From NCBI RefSeq assembly GCF_933208505.1, contig NZ_CAKOEU010000002.1: a stretch of 64,000 nucleotides of DNA; one strand, given 5' to 3'. Both the position numbers and the translations under genes were made by a program. Shown piece after piece: positions 51,950-61,181 of this stretch (within the stretch, counting starts at the first letter, position 1; each line of letters starts with the position of its first letter). This stretch comes from Convivina praedatoris (GTDB taxonomy: Bacteria > Bacillota > Bacilli > Lactobacillales > Lactobacillaceae). The notes beneath the pieces are model-generated. The model was not told the origin of the DNA and did no database searches. It was given only the letters and a program-made list of their open reading frames with translations.

Positions 51950-52744
51950 ATGAAGAAACATATCAAGAATACAATTTTGGCTACCGCTGCCGGTGCCGCT
52001 ACCTTTACTGCAGCTGGTGTTTCAGCATCAGCTGATGACGTTACTATTAAAGCTGGTGATACTTTGTCACAGTTAGCTGTGGACAACAACACTACTGCCG
52101 ATGCTCTTGCTGACTTGAATGGTATTGCTAACAAGGATTTGATTTTTGCTGGTGATACTTTGAAGGTTGATGGTTCAGCTGCTAAGAAGTCAGCAACGCC
52201 AGCCGTTGCTGCTCCTGCAGCCTCAACTGCTCAAGCTGCAACTAGCCAAGCTGTAGAAGCTCAAAGTGCTACTACTACTTCTGAATCAACTGCCCCAGCT
52301 GCAGCACAGCAACCTGCTAGTGATGCAACTTCTGCAAATCAACAAACTGCTGCTGCAACACCAAGTACTGCTAGCGCTGATACTAGCTACTCAGCTGGTG
52401 CTGATGGTTCAATCCAAGCTATGGTTGATTCTATGAATGCTAAGCGTGCTGCTCTTGGTTTGGCTCCAGTTCGTTATGATGCTAGCTTGGCTGCAACTGC
52501 TCAAGCTCGTGCACAAGAAGCTGCTGCTAATAACGGCTTGCCAAGTGGACACTTCCAACAAGTTGCCGGACCTGAAGTTGTTGCTATCGGCTTCGACCCA
52601 TCATCAGTTGTTGATGCATGGTACAACGAAACAAACATGATTACTAATGGTACTCCTAGCCACCGTTTGTGGGTGACTAATGCATCATTTAGCCGTGTTG
52701 GTTTTGCTGTAGTTGGTTCAACTATCGTTGGAATCGCTGGTTAA
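51950..52744 (+). CDS. Secreted LysM and CAP-domain protein
   Basis: A 264-residue exported protein. Signal peptide residues 1-28 (cleavage near SASADD). LysM domain about 30-74 (VTIKAGDTLSQLAVDNNTTA) binds peptidoglycan. A linker of about 75 residues rich in Ala, Thr, Gln and Ser follows. The CAP/SCP domain covers about 155-264 (MNAKRAALGLAPVRYD, ARAQEAAANNG, SGHFQ, NASFSRVGFAVV). Proteins of this type occur on the surface of many lactobacilli; the role of the CAP domain is not settled. CGGAG precedes the ATG. Strong codon bias toward GCT suggests high expression. Confidence 0.92.
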   Translation: MKKHIKNTILATAAGAATFTAAGVSASADDVTIKAGDTLSQLAVDNNTTADALADLNGIANKDLIFAGDTLKVDGSAAKKSATPAVAAPAASTAQAATSQAVEAQSATTTSESTAPAAAQQPASDATSANQQTAAATPSTASADTSYSAGADGSIQAMVDSMNAKRAALGLAPVRYDASLAATAQARAQEAAANNGLPSGHFQQVAGPEVVAIGFDPSSVVDAWYNETNMITNGTPSHRLWVTNASFSRVGFAVVGSTIVGIAG

Positions 52745-52763
52745 TTATTAAAAAACTTTATTT

Positions 52764-52793
52764 AAAGCTACTGTTTATGCAGTAGCTTTTTTG
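52764..52793 (+). terminator. Terminator after the LysM-CAP gene
   Basis: AAAGCTACTG-TTTATG-CAGTAGCTTT stem followed by TTT. Confidence 0.9.
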
Positions 52794-52829
52794 TGATTTT
52801 AAAAACTTTCCTAAAAAGCATTCCTAATG

Positions 52830-52857
52830 TTGACAGGTTTCCTTAGTAGTTTATAAT
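52830..52857 (+). promoter_or_regulatory. Consensus promoter for the MacB-like transporter gene
   Basis: TTGACA and TATAAT, both perfect, with a 16-base spacer. A leader of about 85 bases follows before the ATG at 52949. Confidence 0.75.
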
Positions 52858-52948
52858 GGGTTGGTATGTAAAGAGGGCTTATTTTCATCACAATTTAGCC
52901 GATTTAATATGATAAAGCAGCTGTTGAAAGTGAGATTGTGACGGGCTA

Positions 52949-54931
52949 ATGGCATTTTTAGAACTACATAAAATTACCAAATCCTATTACTTAGGAAAAC
53001 AAGAATTTCCCGTTTTAAAGGGAATTGATTTATCTTTTGAAAAAGGTGAATTTGTTTCAATTTTAGGGGAATCTGGTGGCGGGAAATCCACATTAATGAA
53101 TATAATTGGTGGTTTAGATCGCAATTTTCAGGGCGAAGTGGTGGTTGATGGGCATATTTTAGACCATCATCAAGCGGGGCAACTGGATAATTATCGGCGT
53201 CAAACAATTGGTTATATTTTTCAAAGCTTCAATTTAATTAACTATCAGACTAATTTGCAAAATGTCGAAACTTCTTTGAACATGACCACCTTGAGTGCTA
53301 CGGAACGCCATGAACGAGCAGAGTTACTTCTTCGAAAAGTTGGTTTAGGAGAACATGTTTATAAGTATCCTTCTCAACTTTCGGGAGGTCAAAAGCAACG
53401 TGTCGCTATCGCTCGTGCCTTAGCAGGTGACCCAGATGTTATCATTGCTGATGAGCCGACCGGTGCTTTAGACTCTGTTAACACTGGTGAGGTGTTGGTC
53501 TTACTACGCCAAATTGCCGAAGAAGGTAAGTTGGTTATAATGGTGACCCATTCGAAGGAGGTTGCTGATCATAGTAGCCGAATCCTATATATGGAAAATG
53601 GTCATATTGCCCGTGATCGGAGCTTAAATGAGCATCATCGGATTCAAAATTCAATGTACCATTTAACATCCCGACCATTATCACCAACAACGATTTGGTC
53701 AATGGCCTATGAACATTTACGTTATAACTGGCTTCAAAGTTTGTTAATCATTTTGGGATCAGCGATTGGTGTTTTCTCGGTAATCTTATTTTTAGGATTA
53801 GGAAATGGGGTTCAAGGGTATATTAATCAACAGGTTGGTCAGTTAGCTAATCCTGATTATCCAACTGTTTACCGTAATTTATCCAAGGATAGTAAACTGA
53901 ACGCGGTTGAACAAATTGACAATACGCAAAAAGTGATGGCGACTAATTATGCTAGCACTACCATCAGTTCTGATTACTTAGACAAATTAAGTAAGTCGCA
54001 ACATGTGGAAAAGATTTATCCGGCCTATATGTTAGCTGCAGCTAATTTTAGCTATGGAGATGTGAAAGTAGGATTGAATTTCCGTTCTTGGGCACCAAAC
54101 TTATCGACTGAATTGCTAAAAAAAGGTCGGGAACCACTGCATCGTGGCGAGATAGTTGTGTCTAAAAATTTTGCAAACAAGATTGGTTCCAATTGGACTA
54201 AGGCTATTGATAAAGAAATTCAAGTTGAATATGCGGCTGTTGATGCTGATAACAATCCAGTACCAGTCACGGCTAAATTAAAGGTGGTTGGTATTACTGA
54301 TGGTAATCAAGCGGCTGAAGTTTTTGCCGTTTCCCATGATGAAATGAAAGCTGAATTGGCAGCAGCCGGGGCACTGACCGATCCAAACTTTGTGGCGGTT
54401 AAAATAGATAAAACTACCAACGTTAAAGCAGCTGTTCGAAAAATTAATTCAATCAAAATTAATGGTATGCAAGCTTTCGTTGCTGCTTCCATGGATGATG
54501 TCCTAGAAACGATTTACCGTATTACTAATCTAGCAACTTATGTTTTGGCTGCCATCTCTGGCATTTCACTATTGGTTTCGGCCATTATGATTATTGTGAC
54601 CACTTATATGTCAGTTGCCGAACGAACGAAGGAAATTGGCGTTTTACGGGCTTTAGGTGCTCGTCAAGGTGACATTAAATATCTTTTTACTAATGAAGCC
54701 TTATTGATGGCGATTGTGGCCGCGATTATTGGCATTATTTTGGCCTTTATCGGTCAAGCAGTCATGAATAAACTTCTATATTCACTGATTACTTATAATA
54801 TTGTTCATATTTCAGCTATTAATGTTTTAGAAGCAGTAGTAATTAGTATCATCATTACCTTAGCGGCAAGTTTTGTACCGTCGCGTAAAGCAGCTCGTTT
54901 AAATACAATCGAAGCGCTCGCAAATGATTAA
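52949..54931 (+). CDS. MacB-like ABC transporter, ATPase fused to permease
   Basis: A 660-residue fusion. The ATPase (about 1-230) shows ESGGGKSTLMNIIGG (Walker A), QLSGGQKQRVAIARAL (signature) and VIIADEPTGALDS (Walker B). The permease begins with a helix near 265, has a large MacB-type extracytoplasmic domain (about 290-510), and three helices in an FtsX domain (about 520-650), ending SFVPSRKAARLNTIEAL. Such type VII exporters act by mechanotransmission on peptides, lipoproteins or antimicrobials. No regulatory or accessory gene adjoins it. The ribosome site is weak (GACGGG). Confidence 0.9.
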   Translation: MAFLELHKITKSYYLGKQEFPVLKGIDLSFEKGEFVSILGESGGGKSTLMNIIGGLDRNFQGEVVVDGHILDHHQAGQLDNYRRQTIGYIFQSFNLINYQTNLQNVETSLNMTTLSATERHERAELLLRKVGLGEHVYKYPSQLSGGQKQRVAIARALAGDPDVIIADEPTGALDSVNTGEVLVLLRQIAEEGKLVIMVTHSKEVADHSSRILYMENGHIARDRSLNEHHRIQNSMYHLTSRPLSPTTIWSMAYEHLRYNWLQSLLIILGSAIGVFSVILFLGLGNGVQGYINQQVGQLANPDYPTVYRNLSKDSKLNAVEQIDNTQKVMATNYASTTISSDYLDKLSKSQHVEKIYPAYMLAAANFSYGDVKVGLNFRSWAPNLSTELLKKGREPLHRGEIVVSKNFANKIGSNWTKAIDKEIQVEYAAVDADNNPVPVTAKLKVVGITDGNQAAEVFAVSHDEMKAELAAAGALTDPNFVAVKIDKTTNVKAAVRKINSIKINGMQAFVAASMDDVLETIYRITNLATYVLAAISGISLLVSAIMIIVTTYMSVAERTKEIGVLRALGARQGDIKYLFTNEALLMAIVAAIIGIILAFIGQAVMNKLLYSLITYNIVHISAINVLEAVVISIIITLAASFVPSRKAARLNTIEALAND

Positions 54932-54935
54932 GACT

Positions 54936-54963
54936 AAAAGATCTCTTTAGAGGTCTTTTTTGT
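54936..54963 (+). terminator. Terminator after the MacB-like gene
   Basis: AAAAGA-CTCTTTAGAG-TCTTTTTT hairpin. Confidence 0.8.
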
Positions 54964-55038
54964 TGTTAATTGAGCTGTTCGCAACGTGATAATCTTTAAG
55001 GTATAATATTTGTATCTAAATATTGGAGTAGACAGACC

Positions 55039-56220
55039 ATGGACGAAAATAACTACAGCCGCTCTTCGCGCCGTAAAGAAGAGGAGGCTAATTTTGACGA
55101 GAAAGGGCCTCGTCGGCCACGCCGTCGGCGCCGAACACGCTGGCTTGGCTGGATTTTATTAATCCTGCTAGTGGCAGCGATTGGCGTAAGTGCCGTTTTC
55201 TTTGCTGAATTTAAAAGTTCAGTTGAAAGCATGCAGCATTCGGCTAAAATCACTAAAGCCCGGGATGTCAACCAATTGGTCAAAGAGGGTAAGCCATTTT
55301 CAGTTTTGGTCTTGGGAACCGATGTAGGCGAGTTAAACAGAGATCGAGATGGATTGACGGATTCAATGATGGTTTTGACTGTAAATCCAACCAAACAAGA
55401 AATAACTATGACTTCGATTCCACGTGATATTATGGTATCAATTGTCGGTGCTGAAGAAACTTTCCCACAAAAAATGAATGCTGCCTATCCGATTGAAGGG
55501 GTTGGTGCAACCATGCAGACTGTACAAAACTATTTAAATGTGCCAATTGATTTTTATGTTTTGGTCAATATGAAGGGCTTAGAAAGTTTAGTCGACCAAG
55601 TTGGTGGGGTTTCAGTGGATTCACCGCTTAATTTCCAATATAGTCAAGAGACTGCCCATGCCGAAGGGCCGAATTTGTATCGTTTCCATAAGGGGAGTAC
55701 CCGTTATGAGCATTCTGATGATAATGGTAAGACTTGGTCTAGGAGTAAAACTGTCATGGATGGCGATGCTGCCTTAGCTTTTTCACGGATGCGTTATGAT
55801 GACCCTGATGGCGATTATGGTCGTCAATTGCGACAACGTTTGGTCTTAAAGGCTCTTATGAAACAGGCAGTTAATCTTAAGAGTTTGACTAATCCTAAGT
55901 TCATTAAGACCGTTTCTAAAAATGCCCAAACTGATATTTCTTTTGATAATGTCCTGAAATTAATTACCTCATATCGAGTTGCTGCGAAAAATCAGGTTTC
56001 TGATAACCTTCAAGGTCAGTTGGATATGTATGGCGGTATTTCTTATCAAATGGTACCTAAAACTGAAAAACAACGGGTAACTGATAAAATTCGTAACCAA
56101 TTAGGATTGGATCCTAAGGATACCGGTACCCAATTTGGTGGACAGGTACCAGCCAATGGGGCTCGAATTGCTAGTGATAATTTAGCGCTGATTGGGGAAC
56201 AATACTTGGCGAATGAATAG
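55039..56220 (+). CDS. LCP-family (LytR-CpsA-Psr) wall-polymer ligase
   Basis: A 393-residue membrane enzyme. An Arg/Glu-rich cytoplasmic tail (with RRPRRRRRTR) precedes one membrane helix (about 36-58). The LCP domain (about 85-270) contains VLGTDVGELNRDRDGLTDSM, TSIPRDIM and FSRMRYDDPDGDYGRQLRQR, with the arginines and aspartates that bind polyprenyl pyrophosphate. It attaches teichoic acids or polysaccharides to peptidoglycan outside the cell. The extended basic tail is longer than usual. Single gene. Confidence 0.94.
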   Translation: MDENNYSRSSRRKEEEANFDEKGPRRPRRRRRTRWLGWILLILLVAAIGVSAVFFAEFKSSVESMQHSAKITKARDVNQLVKEGKPFSVLVLGTDVGELNRDRDGLTDSMMVLTVNPTKQEITMTSIPRDIMVSIVGAEETFPQKMNAAYPIEGVGATMQTVQNYLNVPIDFYVLVNMKGLESLVDQVGGVSVDSPLNFQYSQETAHAEGPNLYRFHKGSTRYEHSDDNGKTWSRSKTVMDGDAALAFSRMRYDDPDGDYGRQLRQRLVLKALMKQAVNLKSLTNPKFIKTVSKNAQTDISFDNVLKLITSYRVAAKNQVSDNLQGQLDMYGGISYQMVPKTEKQRVTDKIRNQLGLDPKDTGTQFGGQVPANGARIASDNLALIGEQYLANE

Positions 56221-56228
56221 AATAAGCA

Positions 56229-56249
56229 AGCGCTTCGGCGCTTTTTTTG
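56229..56249 (+). terminator. Terminator after the LCP gene
   Basis: AGCGC-TTCG-GCGCT with a UUCG tetraloop and a seven-base T tract. Confidence 0.9.
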
Positions 56250-56301
56250 ATTCGTAAAATTCGTGTTATACTGGAAAAAAAGCTAAGGATAAGGCATAGA
56301 A

Positions 56302-57231
56302 ATGGCATATTTGGGTATTATTGATTTAGGGAGCAATTCCGCTCGAATGGTTATTGAAGATTTGCATCCAGATGGTAGTTATACTGAAATTCTGCGGGAA
56401 AAGACTGACACTCGGATTGCTCAAAACATGGGTTCATCATTGGTGTTACAACCGGAGCCGATGCGTCGAACCATTGCCGTACTGAAGGAATTTAAGGCGC
56501 GCTTGGATCAGTATGGACCGTTAGCCACCAAAGCAATTACTACGGCGGCGGTTCGCACTGCTAAAAACCAAACTGAATTCCTAGATTTAGTACGGCAAGA
56601 AGTTGATATTGAATTTGAAGTTTTAACTGGTACCCAGGAAGCCCATTATGATTATTTGGGTGTTATGGCAACCTTAAGTGATATTCAAAACGGGGTAATT
56701 TTAGATACGGGTGGTGCATCAGTTGAACTAATTGGTTTTAAAAATCGACAAGAACAACATGAAATTAGCTTACCTTTTGGGGCAGTGAATCTATCTGAAA
56801 AATATCAATTAGCTGATGATGTTAAACAAGTTAACGTTGAAGCAGCTTGTGCTTCGATTAATCAGCAATATCAAGAGCTAAAATGGTTGGATAATTTTAA
56901 AAATGATTCGGTTATTTTGCTTGGTGGTGCTAATCGATCGCTAGCTCGTGTAGCTCGTGCTTTTAATGGGGAACGTCAAATTAATAATATCCACGGCTTT
57001 ACGATGTCACGAGCCTTGGTGGAACAGTTATTTGACCAAATTCGGCAAACGAATCGAGTTGGCCGTGAAAAAATAGCTGGATTAGAAAAATCACGAGCTG
57101 ATATTATTATTAGTGGATTACTTCCCCTCCTTAACTTAATGAAAGCGATTGATGCCCCACAGGTTATTTTCTCTGAAAGTGGTGTTAGAGAAGGTATTAT
57201 TGCCGAAAGAGTATGTAAACTCGATGACTAA
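56302..57231 (+). CDS. ppx: Exopolyphosphatase / guanosine pentaphosphatase family (Ppx/GppA)
   Basis: A 309-residue ASKHA-fold phosphatase. It has the phosphate-1 motif IIDLGSNSARMVI, ITTAAVRTAKNQ, and the phosphate-2 motif VILDTGGASVEL. It is the short two-domain type without the C-terminal HD region. It hydrolyses polyphosphate or pppGpp. It is the first gene of an overlapping operon: its stop lies 8 bases inside mvaA. Confidence 0.92.
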   Translation: MAYLGIIDLGSNSARMVIEDLHPDGSYTEILREKTDTRIAQNMGSSLVLQPEPMRRTIAVLKEFKARLDQYGPLATKAITTAAVRTAKNQTEFLDLVRQEVDIEFEVLTGTQEAHYDYLGVMATLSDIQNGVILDTGGASVELIGFKNRQEQHEISLPFGAVNLSEKYQLADDVKQVNVEAACASINQQYQELKWLDNFKNDSVILLGGANRSLARVARAFNGERQINNIHGFTMSRALVEQLFDQIRQTNRVGREKIAGLEKSRADIIISGLLPLLNLMKAIDAPQVIFSESGVREGIIAERVCKLDD

Positions 57232-58456
57232 GAAGTTTTATGAAAAAACACCAACAGAACGACTAAATGAATTATCCCTGACAGCAAAGCTGCGTCAGGA
57301 TTTTACTGTTGATCAAAATTTAGTGAATGCAGCGATAGTGGAAAATTATATTAGTGATTTTCGTGAACCCGAAGGGGTTTTGCGACGTTTACAGCTTGAT
57401 GGTCATTTTTATACGGTGCCCATGGCTATTGAAGAACCTAGTGTAATTGCAGCAGCTAATAATGGGGCTCGAATGCTTAATTTTAATGGTGGTATTTTTA
57501 CCGAAAAAATACAGCCAGCAGCACTGACGCTTGGACAGCTATTATTTGAGGATGTGAATGTTGCTGCTTTACATAAATTTATTGATCAATTTGCAGCTGA
57601 AATTCAACGAGTAGCTGATCTAGCCAAACCATCAATTGTAAAACGCGGTGGGGGCTTAGTGAAAGTTCAACTACGTGAGTTAAGTTTAAAACAAGTAAGT
57701 GTTGATTTTTTAATTGATACCAAAGAGGCAATGGGGGCCAACATTGTTAATACAATTTTAGCGGCTGAAAAAGAATTTTTTCAGCCCTTTATCCAGCATT
57801 GCTTAGGCGCAATTTTGAGTAATGATGGACGCAATAATTTAACAAAAGTATTTGGTAGGGTGCCCTTTGCCGTTCTCGGTGGGGAAGCAGTAGCAAATAA
57901 AATAGTCGCGCTTAGTCGTTTTTCTAAAGTGGATTCTTACCGCGCGGTTACAGAAAATAAGGGAATCTTTAATGGTGTTGGCGCTGTGGTATTAGCAACT
58001 GGAAATGACTGGCGTGCCGTGGAAGCTGCCGGACATGCCTATGCTAGTCAACAAGGGACATACCAGAGCCTTAGTCACTGGTCAATTGATGCTAATCAAC
58101 AGCAGTTGGTGGGTGAATTAGTCCTACCTTTGCCAATTGGTAGCATTGGTGGTGCTATCACGGCCTTACCCCAGGCACAACGAAATTTAGCCCTATTAGA
58201 AAAGCCATCCGTTCAAACCTTACGTGAAATTATTGCTGGCGTTGGTTTAGCGCAGAATCTAGCAGCCCTTAAAGCAATTGCTGGTGAGGGTATTCAAACT
58301 GGGCATATGCGGATGCAATACCGGGCCTTAGCACTTCAAGTCGGTGCTCAGCCACATGAAGTGCTGCCTTTAGCACGGCGTTTAAGTACACAAAAAACAG
58401 TGGATACCCAGCTAGCTAGTCAAATATTAAAGGAGATACGTCGCCATGAATCCTAA
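57224..58456 (+). CDS. mvaA: Hydroxymethylglutaryl-CoA reductase, class II
   Basis: A 410-residue enzyme that makes mevalonate from HMG-CoA, the committed step to isoprenoids in lactobacilli. Seen are MAIEEPSVIAAANNGARM with the catalytic Glu, DTKEAMGANIVNTI with Lys, and TENKGIFNGVGAVVLATGNDWRA with the nucleotide-binding part and Asp. The C-terminal histidine is probably in IQTGHMRMQ. The ATG at 57224 overlaps ppx by 8 bases. The end overlaps the next gene by 11 bases. No other mevalonate gene is present in the window. Confidence 0.95.
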   Translation: MTKKFYEKTPTERLNELSLTAKLRQDFTVDQNLVNAAIVENYISDFREPEGVLRRLQLDGHFYTVPMAIEEPSVIAAANNGARMLNFNGGIFTEKIQPAALTLGQLLFEDVNVAALHKFIDQFAAEIQRVADLAKPSIVKRGGGLVKVQLRELSLKQVSVDFLIDTKEAMGANIVNTILAAEKEFFQPFIQHCLGAILSNDGRNNLTKVFGRVPFAVLGGEAVANKIVALSRFSKVDSYRAVTENKGIFNGVGAVVLATGNDWRAVEAAGHAYASQQGTYQSLSHWSIDANQQQLVGELVLPLPIGSIGGAITALPQAQRNLALLEKPSVQTLREIIAGVGLAQNLAALKAIAGEGIQTGHMRMQYRALALQVGAQPHEVLPLARRLSTQKTVDTQLASQILKEIRRHES

Positions 58457-59399
58457 AATCCAGACCCTTTTAGACCAGGTTAATCAAGTTTATCCAGGTC
58501 AAGTTATAACCCGAGTTGGCCAGGAACATGATGGTCGATTACATTTAGACCGAGTAAGTCAGTCTACTTTGGCTGGTCGAATTTTAATTGAATTAGCTGA
58601 TAGTACAGCAGCTGACTTTCTTTTGGGCAATGAACTCCTAAAAATGCTATTAACCTTAAACGGCATCATTCCACAGATTTTTTTTGCCATTACTTTTGAT
58701 AGCGAACAACTTGATAACCAGTTAATTCAAATTGCTACGCGGATGCATCGTGTGGTGGTGCATGCCATTACTTATCCAGAATTAAATCAGCATGGTATTA
58801 TCAGCGTGGAAACGGTTTCGGAGTACTTAGCTGGTGTGCATGAAGAGTTAAGTCTAGAGACTGAGGAACAAGATTCAGAAACTTTGTGGCGCCTATTAGT
58901 GCTCATGGATGCTTTAGTGTTTGGTCACACGTTAAATGATAATCAATCTTTTTTCAACGACTTAAAGACTAATTATCCACGAGCATTTGCAGCTGCTCAA
59001 GAAATCGTTAGTCCCTTTTGGTCAGTTGACTTTAAGAAGCCACGACAGACTAGAAAGCAAATGGTAAGAGTATTTGATGCTCTGGATAAAACTTTGTATA
59101 ACTGGCAGTTACCAACGGTTAATGCTCGTGAGTATGTGACGCTAACCAGTGTTCTATCTAAAAGACAGTTGAGTTTACCAGTTAGTCAAGTATTTGATAT
59201 CTTTCACACGGAAATGCTTGATTTTCAAACCAAAGAAACTGCTTATGTGGGCCTTAACAAGGGTGATCGGCAAAATAGTTTTGTTATTACACCACCACAA
59301 AATGAAGCTGATCGACCTGCATTTTTCCAACAACTATATGCCTTGCCGGTTCAAGATTTATTTAAACAATTAGCTTTGCCATACATAGAAAGGGGGTGA
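58446..59399 (+). CDS. Uncharacterised protein coupled to HMG-CoA reductase (317 aa)
   Basis: I recall similar proteins labelled IpaB/EvcA family in lactobacilli, but no function is known to me and the label is not informative. It is soluble with no signal or membrane helix. It mixes predicted alpha and beta: an N-terminal part with ILIELADSTAADFLLGNELL (about 46-65), a His-rich RMHRVVVHAITYPEL stretch, and a C-terminal half ending LFKQLALPYIERG. It overlaps mvaA by 11 bases and is 4 bases before the sirtuin gene, so it is tightly bound to that operon. Confidence 0.7.
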   Translation: MNPKIQTLLDQVNQVYPGQVITRVGQEHDGRLHLDRVSQSTLAGRILIELADSTAADFLLGNELLKMLLTLNGIIPQIFFAITFDSEQLDNQLIQIATRMHRVVVHAITYPELNQHGIISVETVSEYLAGVHEELSLETEEQDSETLWRLLVLMDALVFGHTLNDNQSFFNDLKTNYPRAFAAAQEIVSPFWSVDFKKPRQTRKQMVRVFDALDKTLYNWQLPTVNAREYVTLTSVLSKRQLSLPVSQVFDIFHTEMLDFQTKETAYVGLNKGDRQNSFVITPPQNEADRPAFFQQLYALPVQDLFKQLALPYIERG

Positions 59400-59403
59400 A
59401 TTT

Positions 59404-60111
59404 ATGTTAGTAACACCAGTTATTCAGACTAAATTTGATCAAGCTCAAAACATTCTTTTTATGACAGGCGCCGGTATTTCAACTTTATCGGGTATTCCCG
59501 ATTATCGTTCTAAAAATGGGATTTATGATGGGGTAAAACTCCAACCAGAGTACCTTTTAAGTGCAACCGCTTTTGAGCGTGAACCTGAAAAGCAGTATCA
59601 ATTTATGATTGATAATATGTACTTTCCAGATGCTAAACCCAATATTATCCATGATAAAATGGCGGCGCTCACGCAAGCTAAACGTGCTCGGATTATTACA
59701 CAAAATGTTGATGATTTACATGTTAAGGCTAATAGTGATGCCGAACGGTTAATTCGTTTTCATGGCAGTCTCTATGAAGTTTATGCGCCCATCGATAATC
59801 AACCGGTACCATTTCAGCAGTATTTAAGATCAATGTGTCGGTCTAGTGATGGGGCTAAATTACGACCACGAATTACCTTTTATGAGGAAATGCCTTTTGG
59901 GGTTAATGAATCAGCCCAATGGGTTGCAGCGGCTGATTTAATCGTGGTTGTTGGAACCAGTTTTAAGGTCTATCCGTTTGCCGGTCTATTACAATATGCT
60001 AATCCACAAGCAACCTTGATGTCGGTTAATTTGGAATTGATTAATGCGCCATTGCGGGTTGAACAGGTTGTCGGGAATGCTGGCGAGTTTTTCCAAGAAT
60101 TACAGATTTAA
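59404..60111 (+). CDS. Sir2-family NAD-dependent protein deacylase lacking the zinc cysteines
   Basis: A 235-residue sirtuin. GAGIS (22-26), IPDYRS, ITQNVDDLH (98-106) and the catalytic His120 in RFHGS are intact, as are VVGTSFKVYPFAGL and SVNLE for NAD. The stretch after His120, where most sirtuins have two CxxC zinc pairs, contains only one cysteine (Cys145). NAD-dependent deacylation or ADP-ribosyl transfer is likely; the substrate is unknown. AGGGGGTG precedes the ATG. It follows HMG-CoA reductase and an unknown protein in one operon, so it could act on acyl-CoA-linked metabolism. Confidence 0.87.
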   Translation: MLVTPVIQTKFDQAQNILFMTGAGISTLSGIPDYRSKNGIYDGVKLQPEYLLSATAFEREPEKQYQFMIDNMYFPDAKPNIIHDKMAALTQAKRARIITQNVDDLHVKANSDAERLIRFHGSLYEVYAPIDNQPVPFQQYLRSMCRSSDGAKLRPRITFYEEMPFGVNESAQWVAAADLIVVVGTSFKVYPFAGLLQYANPQATLMSVNLELINAPLRVEQVVGNAGEFFQELQI

Positions 60112-60132
60112 AAAGGGATGTAGGAGGATCTT

Positions 60133-61047
60133 ATGAGTGACACACATGATAATGAGGTGAAACAAAAGCCATATATTATCGGCATTGTAATTAATTTAGT
60201 GTTTGTTTTAGCAGAAATAGTTTTTGCTCAAATTGCACATTCAACAGCGTTATTTGCGGATGCTTTTCATAATTTGAGTGACGTATTGGCTTTGGTAATT
60301 GCCTGGTTAGCTGTGGTCGTTTTTGGTTTACGAGCGACCAAGCAACATACTTATGGCTGGCATAACGTTTCGATTTTAGCCAGTATTTTTAATGCCCTAT
60401 TACTGTTAGGGGCTGTGGCAATAATTTTTTATGAAGGTATTCGAGACCTCTTTTTTGTTACGCCAGAACATACAGCTGGTTGGATTGTTACCGTTGTGGC
60501 TGCTATTGGAATTGTGGTTAACTTTTCAACAGCGATGCTCTTTAAAATTTCTGGGGGGCCTGACGAGCATGGTCATCACCATGGACAAGATTTAAATGCT
60601 AAAACAGCATATTTACATTTACTAGCTGATGCTGGTGTTTCTGTTGGGGTTATATTGGCCGGATGGCTAATTCAAATGACCGGTTGGCAAATTATTGATC
60701 CAATCGTGTCATTAATCATTGGTGTGATTATTTTGGTAACAGCCTGGCCGGTGATGAAGTCCACTTTTAATTTAGCCATTAATGGTGTGCCGGATAATGT
60801 TGACGAAGAAGAGATTTATCAATATTTGAATCAACACGCGGGAATTCAAGAACTACATGATTTGCATATTTGGCCATTATCGACAACTGAATCAGCTTTG
60901 ACAGTTCATTTGGCGGTGGAGAATCCAGCTGATGCTCAAAATATTTTAGAGGACGTAACTGACCAGTTACGGAGTCACTATCATATTTCACATGTCACGA
61001 TTCAAATTGAGGGGCCTTGGCATGAAACAAATTGTAATTCGATTTAG
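60133..61047 (+). CDS. Cation diffusion facilitator (CzcD/ZitB-like)
   Basis: A 304-residue metal exporter with six helices. The metal-site motifs are ALFADAFHNLSDVLAL (helix 2) and YLHLLADAGVSVGVILAG (helix 5). A His-rich loop DEHGHHHGQDLN lies between helices 4 and 5. The cytoplasmic C-terminal domain ends HISHVTIQIEG. It exports zinc or another divalent metal. TAGGAGG precedes the ATG. It is 21 bases after the sirtuin gene and probably ends the ppx operon. Confidence 0.93.
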   Translation: MSDTHDNEVKQKPYIIGIVINLVFVLAEIVFAQIAHSTALFADAFHNLSDVLALVIAWLAVVVFGLRATKQHTYGWHNVSILASIFNALLLLGAVAIIFYEGIRDLFFVTPEHTAGWIVTVVAAIGIVVNFSTAMLFKISGGPDEHGHHHGQDLNAKTAYLHLLADAGVSVGVILAGWLIQMTGWQIIDPIVSLIIGVIILVTAWPVMKSTFNLAINGVPDNVDEEEIYQYLNQHAGIQELHDLHIWPLSTTESALTVHLAVENPADAQNILEDVTDQLRSHYHISHVTIQIEGPWHETNCNSI

Positions 61048-61153
61048 GTTGGTAAAAATTATTTTATTTTAATAAATTTCGTTTCCTGGCTTAATTCTAT
61101 TAAAAATGTAATATTGTAATTTATTGTTAGATAAATGTTGTACCTTTCTTTAC

Positions 61154-61181
61154 TTGACGCGAGCGTAAACTTGTGTATGAT
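61154..61181 (+). promoter_or_regulatory. Promoter of mntH
   Basis: TTGACG and TATGAT, spacer 16. It lies about 210 bases before the mntH ATG. Confidence 0.6.

Noticed and set aside
37844..60111. A HerA-Sir2 anti-phage defence system
   Set aside because: The HerA-like and Sir2 genes are 20 kb apart, in different operons, and the sirtuin has the layout of a protein deacylase.
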